Shown: positions 11,206-19,580 of the stretch, in pieces
Numbering within the stretch: the stretch's first letter is position 1
How the letters are laid out: each line of letters starts with the position of its first letter
Assembly (NCBI GenBank): GCA_003543135.1
Contig: DPJG01000023.1
Coordinates: 186,001-250,000 of the forward strand
Origin: Rheinheimera sp.
GTDB lineage: Bacteria > Pseudomonadota > Gammaproteobacteria > Enterobacterales > Alteromonadaceae
Direction: 5' to 3'
DNA length: 64,000 nt
The notes under the pieces: generated by a model
Databases searched by the model: none
What the model was told of the DNA's origin: nothing
What the model saw: the letters and a program-made list of their open reading frames with translations, nothing else
Made by a program: the position numbers and the translations under genes

Positions 11206-12924
11206 TTGGATGCAGTGAACCTCAGTATTCTGATTGCCGGCGCGCTGTTTTCGCTTAGTATTATCGCTACTTTAATTTCGGCGCGCTTCGGTGCGCCGTT
11301 GTTATTAATATTTCTGGTTATTGGCATGCTGGCAGGCGAAGATGGCCTGCTTGGTATCCGTTTTTCATCTCCTGATACGGCCTTGCTGATTGGCTCAGTT
11401 GCCTTGGTGATCATTCTATTTGACGGTGGGATGCGCACACCGCCGGACAGATTTAAAGTGGTCTTAGCACCAGCAGCTGCACTGGCTAGTGTGGGTGTAT
11501 TGATCACCTGTGCCGTGCTTGGTGGAGCTGCAACCTGGTTATTTAACCTCAGTTTATTAGAAGGCTTGCTACTTGGGGCTATCCTGAGTTCCACCGATGC
11601 GGCAGCGGTATTTTCCATCTTTCAGTCGGCCGGGCTCAATATAAAAGAGCGGGTGGCTTCCACTCTTGAAATTGAGTCTGGTAGTAATGACCCCATGGCC
11701 GTAATGCTGACATTTACTCTGGTGAGTGTAGTTGCAGGTAACGCCAGTCTGGATTGGCAATTGGCGATGACGTTTTTCCAGCAAGCAGTTGTGGGCGCAA
11801 TGGCGGGTTATCTTGGTGGCAAATCCTTTATCTGGCTTTGTCGACGTTTAGCGCTTGGCGTTGCCTTTTTTCCGTTATTTGCTGTTTCTTATGCACTTTT
11901 TCTGTTTGCGGTTACCAACCAGTTCGGAGGCAGCGGATTTCTGGCTGTGTATCTGGCTGGCGTGTTGATTGGCAGTGCGCGGCTGGCTCAGTTGCAATCA
12001 ATTTTGCGTATGCACGATGGTCTGGCCTGGCTCAGTCAGATAGTGATGTTTCTGATGCTGGGTTTACTGGTCGCACCGGCAAAACTGCTGCAATACGCAG
12101 TTCCGGCTTTGTTGCTGGCTTTAGTGATGATTTTTCTGGCAAGGCCGCTGGCCGTGATTTTAAGCCTGGTGCCATTCAGATTTCCGGTTCATGATCAGAT
12201 ATTTATCAGCTGGGTTGGCCTAAGAGGGGCTGTGCCTATTATTCTTGCGCTGATCCCATGGCTGGCCGGTGTACCAAACCACGATTTATATTTTAACGTG
12301 GCATTCTTTGTGGTGATTGTTTCTTTGTTGATCCAAGGCTGGTCTATTGCGCCCGTGGCGCGCTGGTTAAAACTGCAGGTGCCGAAATCACCAGGGCCCG
12401 ATCATGTGATGCAGTTAGAGGCAGTTCCGAGCAACGATATACTGCAACTGCTTGCCTATAAAGTAGATGCCAGCTCGTCGGTGATTGATGCAGATTGGCA
12501 ACAATTGCCGGTGCCGGATACAGTGCAGTTTCTCGGTGTTATTCGTCAGGGAGAGTGGCTGCAAAGTGCAAACTGTGCACTGTTTAAAGCAGAGGACACG
12601 CTGATGGTGTTAGCCAAAGCCGCAGATAGTGCTCATTTAAGCGAAGTGTTATCCAGTTATGCCGCTGCGGCTACGCTCAACCGGCAAGATTTTTTTGGTG
12701 AATTTGTGTTAAACGGCCAGATCCTGTTATCTGAGTTGGCTGCTTTCTACACCATAGAGTTTGGCGAATTAAACCCACAACAATCTTTATCTGAGTACAT
12801 CACAGAGCGTTTTCATCGCCGGGTTGTGGTGGGCGACAGCCTGCAACTGGATCAGCTGGTACTCACAGTGCGGCAACTGAACGACAAAGACGAAATTTTG
12901 CAGGTTGGTATCAAAGCAGCCTGA
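11206..12924 (+). CDS. cvrA: K+/H+ antiporter, CvrA/NhaP2 family (CPA1)
   Basis: Inner-membrane cation/proton antiporter. TTG at 11206, eight bases after AAGGA, gives MDAVNLSILIAG, matching the MDAT start of the E. coli protein; GTG at 11200 sits too close to the ribosome site. About 12 membrane segments contain LFDGGMRTP, GSNDPMAV and WVGLRGAVPIILA. The roughly 180-residue cytosolic tail has the RCK/TrkA-C and CorC-type regulatory modules of this family (572 aa in all). It is the last recognisable housekeeping gene before the prophage region. Confidence 0.93.
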   Translation: MDAVNLSILIAGALFSLSIIATLISARFGAPLLLIFLVIGMLAGEDGLLGIRFSSPDTALLIGSVALVIILFDGGMRTPPDRFKVVLAPAAALASVGVLITCAVLGGAATWLFNLSLLEGLLLGAILSSTDAAAVFSIFQSAGLNIKERVASTLEIESGSNDPMAVMLTFTLVSVVAGNASLDWQLAMTFFQQAVVGAMAGYLGGKSFIWLCRRLALGVAFFPLFAVSYALFLFAVTNQFGGSGFLAVYLAGVLIGSARLAQLQSILRMHDGLAWLSQIVMFLMLGLLVAPAKLLQYAVPALLLALVMIFLARPLAVILSLVPFRFPVHDQIFISWVGLRGAVPIILALIPWLAGVPNHDLYFNVAFFVVIVSLLIQGWSIAPVARWLKLQVPKSPGPDHVMQLEAVPSNDILQLLAYKVDASSSVIDADWQQLPVPDTVQFLGVIRQGEWLQSANCALFKAEDTLMVLAKAADSAHLSEVLSSYAAAATLNRQDFFGEFVLNGQILLSELAAFYTIEFGELNPQQSLSEYITERFHRRVVVGDSLQLDQLVLTVRQLNDKDEILQVGIKAA

Positions 12925-13002
12925 ACGTTATTTCAGCACAGCTGGCAGAGCAGGGGCTACCGGCGAGCATCTGAGAGTGGCACTTCGAAGTCAGAGCAAC
13001 AG

Positions 13003-13509
13003 CTAAAGCCCACGCTCCTTGATATAATCCTCCATTTCCCGCCAGGTAATAAACGACTGTAGTTTTTCTTCAGATTTTTTATCCAGCGGCGGCCTTAACT
13101 CTAACAAATATCTGTTGCCTGTTTGGAGCAGTACCAGCCGGTAGGCAAACTTATAATTGGGAACACCTTTGGATCGTACCCAAAGTTGGGGCGTCATTCT
13201 GGTAAATTCAGCATCCGGCTGTGATGCTGCATACACCTTGTGATATTGCAACGGGATCCGAAGTACAGCCAAACGTTCATCATAAGCAACTGTGGTTTCA
13301 TCTGTTGTATTGTTGCTATCAAGCTCCATCCCGGTAATTCTTTTATTGAGCGTCGTGATCTCTTGTTTTAACGCATTATTTTCGTTACGTAACTTCTCAA
13401 GTTCCGCCACAAGTCTGGCATGATCATCACGTAATGTTTTTGCATTTACCAATTCAACATTACGTCTTTTACGATAATTACGCTGCCGCTCTGCATTACT
13501 AAGTGCCAT
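13003..13509 (-). CDS. Hypothetical basic-leucine-zipper-like coiled-coil protein
   Basis: I do not recognise a named family. The preferred start at 13509 gives a 168 aa protein beginning MALSNAERQRNYRKRRN. This basic N-terminus is often seen in small phage and plasmid proteins. It is followed by a heptad-rich coiled coil (about residues 20-60, with DDHARLVAELEKLRNENNAL) and a C-terminal globular part ending WREMEDYIKERGL. A longer reading to 13593 is possible but has no better ribosome site. The gene lies outside the dif-like site A, so it belongs to the left flank or to an older insertion. DNA binding is inferred only from the basic stretch. Confidence 0.6.
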   Translation of the reverse strand: MALSNAERQRNYRKRRNVELVNAKTLRDDHARLVAELEKLRNENNALKQEITTLNKRITGMELDSNNTTDETTVAYDERLAVLRIPLQYHKVYAASQPDAEFTRMTPQLWVRSKGVPNYKFAYRLVLLQTGNRYLLELRPPLDKKSEEKLQSFITWREMEDYIKERGL

Positions 13510-13697
13510 ATAAAACTCAAGTTTTTCGATTTTGCCCAAGTATAGAACATCAGTTACGTAACAAGTAGATTTTGATAAAAACGATGGATCCATTTAGAAA
13601 ATGCATAAGCCGTGCAAATAAAACAGGTAGGCCACCAATAAAGCCTAAAAAAGCGGTCTGAAACTTCAGGTTTTGTAGGTCTAAATGCAAATCAACA

Positions 13698-13727
13698 ATA
13701 TCCCATAATGAGATTATTATGTTATAT
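13698..13727 (+). other. dif-like attachment site A (left end of the inovirus)
   Basis: XerC-type arm ATATCCCATAA, then an 8-base centre TGAGATTA, then XerD-type arm TTATGTTATAT. The left arm is identical to that of site B, and the right arm differs from the canonical TTATGTTAAAT at one base. The 8-base centre (chromosomal dif has 6) and the altered right arm suggest that this half came from the phage attP. All three dif-like sites in the window point the same way. Confidence 0.75.
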
Positions 13728-13954
13728 TTCAATAGCTTAATAAAACAAAGTAACCATATCTTTTGTATCATTTCGAACTGAATCAGGCTAGTTAAGTTTG
13801 CTGGCCTGCCCCCTGATTTACACTGCACGACGAACACCGCATAAGTTGCCCGCGAGTATCAAAGAGTCTCAAAAATGAGACAAAAGAGCAGTATCACTAC
13901 ACCTTTGCCCCTTGCGGGAGAGCGTCAAAAAAAATTATCTGTTTTACGACTGGC

Positions 13955-13979
13955 ATAAAAAAGCCCCTTTTAGGGGCTG
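13955..13979 (-). terminator. Terminator of the inovirus leftward operon
   Basis: Read on the minus strand: AGCCCCT, loop, AGGGGCT, then a T run. It lies after the last inovirus gene and about 230 bases inside site A. Confidence 0.8.
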
Positions 13980-14051
13980 GTTTGGCAGAAAAGAGGCTAA
14001 CGCGCTTCGCTTGTTGGGTCATCTTAGAGAAAGGCAGCGAGCTGCCATTCC

Positions 14052-14264
14052 CTAAGCTCGACCTGAGGAACGGAGAAAGTACCAGAGTACCCAAGCAAAA
14101 AAAGCTACTGATAACAGCAAAAAATGCAACAAAGTGAAGCGAAACGGTTTTATCTCTTCAGCTGGTTCTGATAATTCCCGATGGTCTTTATCTAACGTGT
14201 GATGTTTACGAGCGCTCTTTCCCTGATGGTGGTCTTTGTACCAATCTCTATCCAGCATTCCCAT
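14052..14264 (-). CDS. Small inovirus membrane protein, unknown function
   Basis: This 70 aa protein begins MGMLDRDWYKDHHQGKSARK, is highly charged for about 40 residues, and ends with one membrane helix (about residues 45-64, LLHFLLLSVAFFAWVLWYFL). It starts three bases after the zot stop codon and is the last gene before the operon terminator. The N-terminal DRDWYKDH is a motif I associate with small phage and plasmid proteins. A role in assembly or release is only a guess from its position. Confidence 0.65.
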   Translation of the reverse strand: MGMLDRDWYKDHHQGKSARKHHTLDKDHRELSEPAEEIKPFRFTLLHFLLLSVAFFAWVLWYFLRSSGRA

Positions 14265-14267
14265 TGC

Positions 14268-15500
14268 TTATGTCTCCGACATGTCCTGTGCCGAATATGC
14301 TACCGCAATTTTTTCTGAGTGAACATAGTGCGGTCGGCACCGGATTACCTTCTGTTCATCAAGATAAGCAATTGTGGCAGCGCAGGGCGCGATATATGTC
14401 ACCCTGTAACCCAAATCAGAGGGATAAAAGGAGCCTTGCTCAGATTCAAAACAATAATCGGCATACGCTTGACCCCTAACCACCGCACAGGTGATAACCA
14501 CACCTTCAAGTGACGACATAAAGGGCGATATTTCCTGCTCAACTGGTTCAGATTGCTGGTTTTCAGCTTGTTGGGGGGCTGATGCAGTTTGTGCTGGTAC
14601 TGCTTTTGGCTTTGGTGTTTCGCCAGAGGATAGAAACCACCAACCAGCCAGACAAAACAAAAATGCTGGCAACTGCCAACCAATTTTACTTAAAGGTTTT
14701 GTCACAGGGGCTTTCGCAAGGTGAGTGACACTTTGTTCGCCTGATAGAGTCACAGATTTATTTTCAAAGTAGTTTTCAGGCAAAACTGTGTAAGAGGCGC
14801 GCATATCAACCATCTGGCCAGCGCGGTTAATCATTATGTCTTGTGTAAACGTTTGGCTGGTTTTATAGGCCGAGTGCAATTCATAACATTTGAAAAACTC
14901 AGTTTTGGCGAGGTGATGCCTGTCTTTTTTCTTGCCTGTGTAAACGTTCAGAACGTGGAACCCAAGCGGAGCCATCAGCTTAATTGCGGGATTAATTACG
15001 ATGTTCAGTATTTTGCCGAGAATGGGCGAGCTGAACAGATTCTTACCAGAACGGCAGTGCCAAATCTCTTGCAACAGCGTTTCTCGTAGTTGCTTATCTA
15101 CCGCATCAACATCTTGCGACAACAGCCACAAACGCCAGCCCAATTTGCGGCTTTGCACCATCCAAGCCACCACAGCTAAACGGTCTTTATCGTTCCAGCT
15201 CCGGCTGTTGAATGAGGTTAAAAGTTCATCAATAACGATAAGGCCGAATTTCTTTTCGTCGTAGGTGTCGGGGTTATCAGGGTCTAACTCAGGGTAAGCT
15301 TTGCCCAATAACTCAAGGTCTATACTGCGGGGGATATCAGGCAGGCGAGTAATAAAGCTTTTAGCTTTTGGTGTCAGCCTTTCAGGTTTTATGTCCAGAT
15401 TGGTAGCAACACGCAGACCAAGTTCAAGGTAAGTTCTGATTTCCCTAACCGCGATTTTTGACTTGCCGGAGCCGCGAACACCTTCAACGAAAATAGCCAT
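14268..15500 (-). CDS. zot: Zot-like assembly ATPase (pI)
   Basis: Inner-membrane morphogenesis ATPase of filamentous phages that drives extrusion of the virion. The 410 aa protein has Walker A GVRGSGKS at residues 7-14 and Walker B-like FGLIVIDEL near residue 87. A single membrane helix is near residues 275-295 (PAFLFCLAGWWFLSS), followed by a Pro/Gln-rich linker and a C-terminal domain with paired cysteines, taken to be periplasmic. The start overlaps the previous stop (TAATG). Confidence 0.92.
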   Translation of the reverse strand: MAIFVEGVRGSGKSKIAVREIRTYLELGLRVATNLDIKPERLTPKAKSFITRLPDIPRSIDLELLGKAYPELDPDNPDTYDEKKFGLIVIDELLTSFNSRSWNDKDRLAVVAWMVQSRKLGWRLWLLSQDVDAVDKQLRETLLQEIWHCRSGKNLFSSPILGKILNIVINPAIKLMAPLGFHVLNVYTGKKKDRHHLAKTEFFKCYELHSAYKTSQTFTQDIMINRAGQMVDMRASYTVLPENYFENKSVTLSGEQSVTHLAKAPVTKPLSKIGWQLPAFLFCLAGWWFLSSGETPKPKAVPAQTASAPQQAENQQSEPVEQEISPFMSSLEGVVITCAVVRGQAYADYCFESEQGSFYPSDLGYRVTYIAPCAATIAYLDEQKVIRCRPHYVHSEKIAVAYSAQDMSET

Positions 15501-15823
15501 TATTTAGTAGTCGCCTTAATTTTAAGTAAACGTTGTTTCCAGATATACAGCTGACTAGCAGCATGAGCAGCAGCAAGAGCACCGATGAAAACAGCAGATT
15601 TGGCAGGCAATAATGACAAGCCGGCAGCCAGAAAACTGTCAGAGGGTGCAGCTGAGTGAATAGTTTTAAAAAGGGTATTTATGGAGGCGGCTAACAAAAC
15701 TACAGCAGCTGTGTACAAACTCACGTAAAGAAGAACCAACGCGCCACGCTGTGTTGCTGAAACGCCCCACAACTTAAAAATCCCACCAAAAGCTTTAGTT
15801 AACCAAACAAGAAAAGCAGCCAT
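15500..15823 (-). CDS. pVI-like minor coat/membrane protein
   Basis: ATG 15823, nine bases after AGAGG, gives 107 aa; an in-frame TTG at 15832 is an alternative. There are about three hydrophobic segments (N-terminal WLTKAFGGIFKLW, VLLYVSLYTAAVVLLA, and FIGALAAAHAASQLYIW) and a basic C-terminus. Its position between the pIII and Zot genes is that of gene VI in M13-type phages, whose product caps the same end of the particle as pIII. The assignment rests on position, length and hydrophobicity. Confidence 0.75.
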   Translation of the reverse strand: MAAFLVWLTKAFGGIFKLWGVSATQRGALVLLYVSLYTAAVVLLAASINTLFKTIHSAAPSDSFLAAGLSLLPAKSAVFIGALAAAHAASQLYIWKQRLLKIKATTK

Positions 15824-15824
15824 G

Positions 15825-17447
15825 TTATGCAACCTCTAAAGTGCGTCTGAAGATATGAAAAATCTGAAAGGCGGTAGCAACAAAAAGGATCCACTCGATA
15901 AAACCGCGTCCCCAAGCGTCATAGGGCGGGCAGTGCTTATCAACAACGATTGATTTGGGTTGGCCAGCCAAAGAAACAGCCAGAGTAAAACCTGTACATC
16001 CACCACTTGGAAAAATTACCAAATCGGCAAAATCCATAACAAAAGGAGTTTCATCGGGTACTTCGTTGATGGTTTCTTTTAGCTTGGTAAATTCATCTTC
16101 TACTTTGTTTATTTCGTCTGAGATGTTGGGGGCTTGGTCAGCAGCAGATTTACCCCAAGCATTATTGGATGCTTCATATTGTGCCTTGGTTAAGCCGGGG
16201 AATTTTGACCAGTCTATTTTAGACTCTTCAGCGGGTGGCGCTTCAGGTTGCACCTGTTTGCCAGTGAAAATATCAGTAAAGGTGTTGCCTTCATGCCAGT
16301 TGTTAATCTGCACCAGCAAATTGGGCATCATATCGCGTGGAACATAGCCATCGGCATTGGGGTTATCGTGTTGGACTGTGCCATTGGCGATAGCTTCAGC
16401 GGCATCAGCAAAAGCTTTTGATACAGGGTCAAATTGCGGATCTTCAAAAGCATCAGGGCGGGGCAAGCCTGTTTCCCAGTCTACGAAATCGTCTAAACCA
16501 ACATCAGAGTTTTTAACAGGGTCTGGATTGGCGTCCATCTGGCCTTCAATCCATTCAGGGGTAACAGGAAATTCTGTGCTTGGTTTAAAGCAACGCTGTG
16601 AACTATCAACCTTATATGGGCCGATGGTGTACTTAGACAGCATTTCATTGCGGACAGGGTTATTTAAATCTTCAGGCGGACAGGAATAATAAGTCTGAGA
16701 TGTTGCAATAGAAAATATTTGGTTTCGATAAGAAGGGTTATTTGAGGTGCAAGTTTCAAGCTCGGGGTCTTGGTCTTGCTGGCAATCATAAGTATAAGTT
16801 TGGTCATAGGTCGCAGAAGAGGCACTAACAGAACGAAGTGTAATTGTGCAGGACTTACGAGTGCTGATAGATAAACAGGCAGAAGTTAAAGGGTCTTTAT
16901 ACGCAACTGCGGCTTTATTGACTGCTGTTTGTTGGTCATAACCACAACCCCAAGCAACAGAATCACCACCTAAAGGGGGCGGGGCTTTAGCACAAAAGCC
17001 TTCATCATTTTTTTTAGCATCCTGATAATCAAGAATCTGAGTTAAATCGGCGTTGGGGTCGAATTCATCGCTAACGCAAAGACTAGGGAAATTCTGAGTA
17101 ATACAGTTTGCTTCATAAGCACCATAACCAATGAGCAAAGCTTTTCCGGCAGGGGTCATATTAGCGGCTCGGCCAGCGGCATAACCCAAGGCGCGGGCAA
17201 AAGATTTTTTTGTTACTTTGGTTGGCTGGTAACGTGGGTTTTGTCCGGCACCATCGGCATAAGTAAACGGCAGATTTAAAGTTGGGACTCGTGTCCAACC
17301 TCTATCCATGAGCTGTTGATTATAAGGAACTGGGGCGTGCATGCCCTTTGAATTGAATTTTACTGGTATTACGCCGACGACTTTACCAGGCTCAGCAAAT
17401 ACAAAAAATGGAAATATCAGAAGGAATAAAAATAGAAAACGCATCAT
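15825..17447 (-). CDS. Adsorption protein pIII, TspB-type
   Basis: Receptor-binding minor coat protein at the tip of the filament. The 540 aa protein has a signal peptide MMRFLFLFLLIFPFFVFA, a cysteine-containing extracellular region (with QTYTYDCQQ and SQTYYSCPPED), and an acidic Pro/Asp-rich linker from about 310. The conserved C-terminal part has GGCTGFTL and VDKHCPPYDAWGRG, followed by one membrane anchor (EWILFVATAFQIFHIF). The second Met has the better distance from AGGGG. It overlaps the next gene by a few bases. Confidence 0.85.
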   Translation of the reverse strand: MMRFLFLFLLIFPFFVFAEPGKVVGVIPVKFNSKGMHAPVPYNQQLMDRGWTRVPTLNLPFTYADGAGQNPRYQPTKVTKKSFARALGYAAGRAANMTPAGKALLIGYGAYEANCITQNFPSLCVSDEFDPNADLTQILDYQDAKKNDEGFCAKAPPPLGGDSVAWGCGYDQQTAVNKAAVAYKDPLTSACLSISTRKSCTITLRSVSASSATYDQTYTYDCQQDQDPELETCTSNNPSYRNQIFSIATSQTYYSCPPEDLNNPVRNEMLSKYTIGPYKVDSSQRCFKPSTEFPVTPEWIEGQMDANPDPVKNSDVGLDDFVDWETGLPRPDAFEDPQFDPVSKAFADAAEAIANGTVQHDNPNADGYVPRDMMPNLLVQINNWHEGNTFTDIFTGKQVQPEAPPAEESKIDWSKFPGLTKAQYEASNNAWGKSAADQAPNISDEINKVEDEFTKLKETINEVPDETPFVMDFADLVIFPSGGCTGFTLAVSLAGQPKSIVVDKHCPPYDAWGRGFIEWILFVATAFQIFHIFRRTLEVA

Positions 17448-17451
17448 AAGC

Positions 17452-17514
17452 CCCTTGTTGGCCGCCCGTGGTCAGCCTGCGCGCACTCGGCTTGACCACA
17501 GGCAGCCACAAGGG
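17452..17514 (-). terminator. Long hairpin between the major-coat and pIII genes
   Basis: Bases 17452-17474 pair with 17493-17514 over about 22 positions with one bulge and some G-U pairs (outer CCCTTGT with ACAAGGG, inner GTGGTCA with TGACCAC). The loop can extend the stem further. M13 has its central terminator at the same place, which limits pIII relative to pVIII. There is no T run, so it may instead be a processing, packaging or replication signal. Confidence 0.6.
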
Positions 17515-17521
17515 CAGTTGA

Positions 17522-17752
17522 TTAACCGCCGTTAGCGCCTTTAGAAATGAAACGGCCTAACAGTGACATACCAACCGAAGCACCTAATACAACGGCCATA
17601 ACAGCAAAGCCTGCTGTTGTAGCTGTGCCAGCGTCAGCGATAACGCCATCTTTAACAGAAGTAACTAAAGCAGCATCTAAAGCAGCATGAGCTGATGCTG
17701 ACAGGGTGGCAGCCATAACTAAAACGGTCGAAAGTAACATTTTTGCTTTCAT
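17522..17752 (-). CDS. Major coat protein pVIII
   Basis: The start at 17752 (GGAG eight bases upstream) gives MKAKMLLSTVLVMAATLSA, a signal peptide ending AHA, and a mature coat of about 53 residues. The mature part has an acidic amphipathic N-terminal helix (ALDAALVTSVKDGVIADAG), a hydrophobic core (AGFAVMAVVLGASVGMSLLG) and a basic C-terminus (RFISKGANGG). This is the full pVIII layout. An upstream in-frame ATG has no ribosome site. Confidence 0.93.
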   Translation of the reverse strand: MKAKMLLSTVLVMAATLSASAHAALDAALVTSVKDGVIADAGTATTAGFAVMAVVLGASVGMSLLGRFISKGANGG

Positions 17753-17768
17753 GTGAAAGACTCCATTT

Positions 17769-17891
17769 TTAAGGGCGTGATGCCCGTTCAATTATCTGTT
17801 TGAACATGCGGCAGGTAACACCCGCCCCAAATCCAACCAGCCATAACGACAACAACGCACCAATCACTAAATAAGCATCGTTGATGTCCAT
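17769..17891 (-). CDS. Tiny inovirus membrane protein (pVII/pIX-like), 40 aa
   Basis: The product starts MDINDAYLVIGALLSLWLVG and ends FKQIIERASRP: a short acidic head, one membrane helix, and a basic tail. AGAGG lies six bases before the ATG. It sits directly upstream of pVIII. Size, topology and place match the minor coat proteins that start the virion, though sequence alone cannot say which of pVII or pIX. Confidence 0.72.
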   Translation of the reverse strand: MDINDAYLVIGALLSLWLVGFGAGVTCRMFKQIIERASRP

Positions 17892-17894
17892 TTT

Positions 17895-17990
17895 TTACCT
17901 CTGATAACCAGAGTTAAATCCGCTAATCACCGCAAAACATGCAGCGCAAGCAAATATGAGCAAATACAAATCACCTATGCTGGGTTCCAT
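17895..17990 (-). CDS. Tiny inovirus membrane protein (pVII/pIX-like), 31 aa
   Basis: The product is MEPSIGDLYLLIFACAACFA followed by VISGFNSGYQR: essentially a single membrane helix. Its ATG overlaps the stop codon of the ssDNA-binding gene (ATGA), and its last codons contain the AGAGG ribosome site of the next small gene. Such tight packing supports translation. By position and size it is probably a minor coat protein. Confidence 0.68.
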   Translation of the reverse strand: MEPSIGDLYLLIFACAACFAVISGFNSGYQR

Positions 17991-18349
17991 CACACGGCCT
18001 TTTGTAATTCAGGTTTGAAAGTTTGCATCTGAGCTTCCCAATCGTTCGCCAGATAGGTATTCATGGCAGCGCCATTTTTGGAGCTGTAAGCGCTGTACCA
18101 GACAGGCACCATGATGTGCTGGCCTTTGAGATTGGCGAGCTTGGCAGGGGCTCCGCTTGCAATAAGGGCTTTTGACAGCTGAACCATTTCGACGATTTCT
18201 TGCATATCGCCGAAGCTATCCTGACGAAATGAAGCTATGCCGAGTTCACAAATATTTGAGATTTCGCCAGTGGTGCGGTTAGTAATTTGGCGGCTTGAAA
18301 TACCTTTACAGACGCCAGCGATAAATTTTCCGAACAGTTGTTTTTGCAT
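17990..18349 (-). CDS. Probable phage ssDNA-binding protein (gene V analogue)
   Basis: A 119 aa soluble protein (MQKQLFGKFIAGVCKGISSR, C-terminus MQTFKPELQKAV) directly after the replication initiator. In this phage group the gene between Rep and the coat genes encodes the protein that coats new single-stranded DNA and turns off replication. I see no decisive motif, so the call rests on order, size and the beta-rich N-terminal half. Confidence 0.6.
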   Translation of the reverse strand: MQKQLFGKFIAGVCKGISSRQITNRTTGEISNICELGIASFRQDSFGDMQEIVEMVQLSKALIASGAPAKLANLKGQHIMVPVWYSAYSSKNGAAMNTYLANDWEAQMQTFKPELQKAV

Positions 18350-18363
18350 GATTGCAGCTCCGA

Positions 18364-19395
18364 TTAATGAACGATGTAACTGAGTAAATTTTGTGGGATA
18401 GCTACTGGCTTGGCTTCCAGCACCCGAACCAGAGGAACCACGTTTGAGGCGTGGTTATCCTGATTGTCAAACGGCAAAGAAATATCAATCTGAAACTCAA
18501 TCAGATCCTTTTTATGACGGTAAAAAGTGGCTTTTGATAAAACCGACCGGACATCAAAACCCTGTCGCCATAAGGCGTATGTACCCTGTACGGCGCGTGG
18601 TAATTTGCACATTGTTTCATCACGTAAACTGACATTGGCGGTCATTTCTAACCTCGATAGATAGTCGTTGAATAATTCCTGCAAACCGATTGCAAGCAGT
18701 TGTCGCGCTGTTGGGTTTTCATCGTCAGTGATTTTCTTGAGTTCTGGGGCGCGTAGTACCAGTTCAAGACGTAGTTTGTTTTCCGTAAAAGCAAGTAATG
18801 GCGAATTCAGAAGGTGAGGTGGTAAGCGGTGGCCTTTTTCACCACCCATGATTTCGTCGTACTTGGAGTAACCTTTGAATGCCCATCGCTTTGAATGCTG
18901 GCCGTAATACACAGTGCCTTTTTTGACTGTGCTTCTACCATGGCGGGTTCTGGATTTCATACCAGCGGCATCAATCCATGCACGAACATCAAACAGGCTT
19001 GGCAGCTCGAACATATAGTTAATGTCGATGCGTTTTATAAAGTAACCACCGTCCAAAACTCTGGCCTTTGTAAAAGCATCAACTTCAAAACCAGCTTCAG
19101 GCGCTAAAGCTTCCAACAGGCGCAAGGTAAGCAGATTTAAATCATCAGTACCGATGATGTTGTGGCCTTGCAGAAACTTGGTTGGGTTGCCGCTGATGTA
19201 AAGTAGCTGGCCATATTCACGGCATTCAGTAATGTCATTTGATTTGACCTGAATACTGGATTCAAAAGAGCCTTGGAAAGCTTTAGCAACAGCCATCGTC
19301 CAACGCTCAACACCATCAGAATCAAATGCAGTGACGCCACCGTTATTGATGCGTTTATGCTTGAATGGGATAACAACAGTTAGCCAATCAATCAT
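18364..19395 (-). CDS. Phage replication initiation protein (gene II / RstA family)
   Basis: Rolling-circle initiator that nicks the plus-strand origin. The 343 aa protein begins MIDWLTVVIPF and contains RIDINYMFELPSLFDVRAWI, GTVYYGQHSKRWAFKGYSKYDE and LRLELVLRAPELK, segments characteristic of the phage X/gene II replication family. Its start overlaps the stop of the preceding zinc-ribbon gene (ATGA). It is the largest early gene of element 1. Confidence 0.85.
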   Translation of the reverse strand: MIDWLTVVIPFKHKRINNGGVTAFDSDGVERWTMAVAKAFQGSFESSIQVKSNDITECREYGQLLYISGNPTKFLQGHNIIGTDDLNLLTLRLLEALAPEAGFEVDAFTKARVLDGGYFIKRIDINYMFELPSLFDVRAWIDAAGMKSRTRHGRSTVKKGTVYYGQHSKRWAFKGYSKYDEIMGGEKGHRLPPHLLNSPLLAFTENKLRLELVLRAPELKKITDDENPTARQLLAIGLQELFNDYLSRLEMTANVSLRDETMCKLPRAVQGTYALWRQGFDVRSVLSKATFYRHKKDLIEFQIDISLPFDNQDNHASNVVPLVRVLEAKPVAIPQNLLSYIVH

Positions 19396-19580
19396 AAATC
19401 AGCGCCCATAAAAGCATGGTCGATTTCAGCAAGAGGATTTTCTGCAAGACCTTTATAGGAAAATTCGATTTCAAACTGACATTCAGCGCACTGCAAACAA
19501 AGGCGAGTTAGAAAAAACTCTACCTCAAAAGAGCTAATACAATGACATTGAGGGCAACCAACTACTACAGGTAACGTCAT
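19392..19580 (-). CDS. Small zinc-ribbon-like inovirus early protein
   Basis: The start at 19580 gives 62 aa, MTLPVVVGCPQCHCISSFEV..., with CPQC near the start and CLQCAEC near the middle, a likely zinc-binding pair. Its start overlaps the previous stop codon (ATGA) and its stop overlaps the Rep start. Function unknown; an accessory to replication or regulation is possible from its place. Confidence 0.6.
   Translation of the reverse strand: MTLPVVVGCPQCHCISSFEVEFFLTRLCLQCAECQFEIEFSYKGLAENPLAEIDHAFMGADL

Larger units (their letters stand above)
13510..14051. other. Non-coding stretch at the left end of the inovirus
   Basis: No convincing gene is visible over about 540 bases. The stretch holds the dif-like site A (13698-13727) and, at 13955-13979, the terminator of the leftward phage operon. 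It is AT-rich up to about 13790. Overlapping short frames (for example 13550-13837 and 13897-14094 on the minus strand) have no family features and span these signals, so I do not call them genes. Confidence 0.5.

Noticed and set aside
13550-13837. 95-codon minus-strand frame spanning dif-like site A
   Set aside because: It crosses the recombination site and an AT-rich spacer, has no ribosome site and no recognisable domain.
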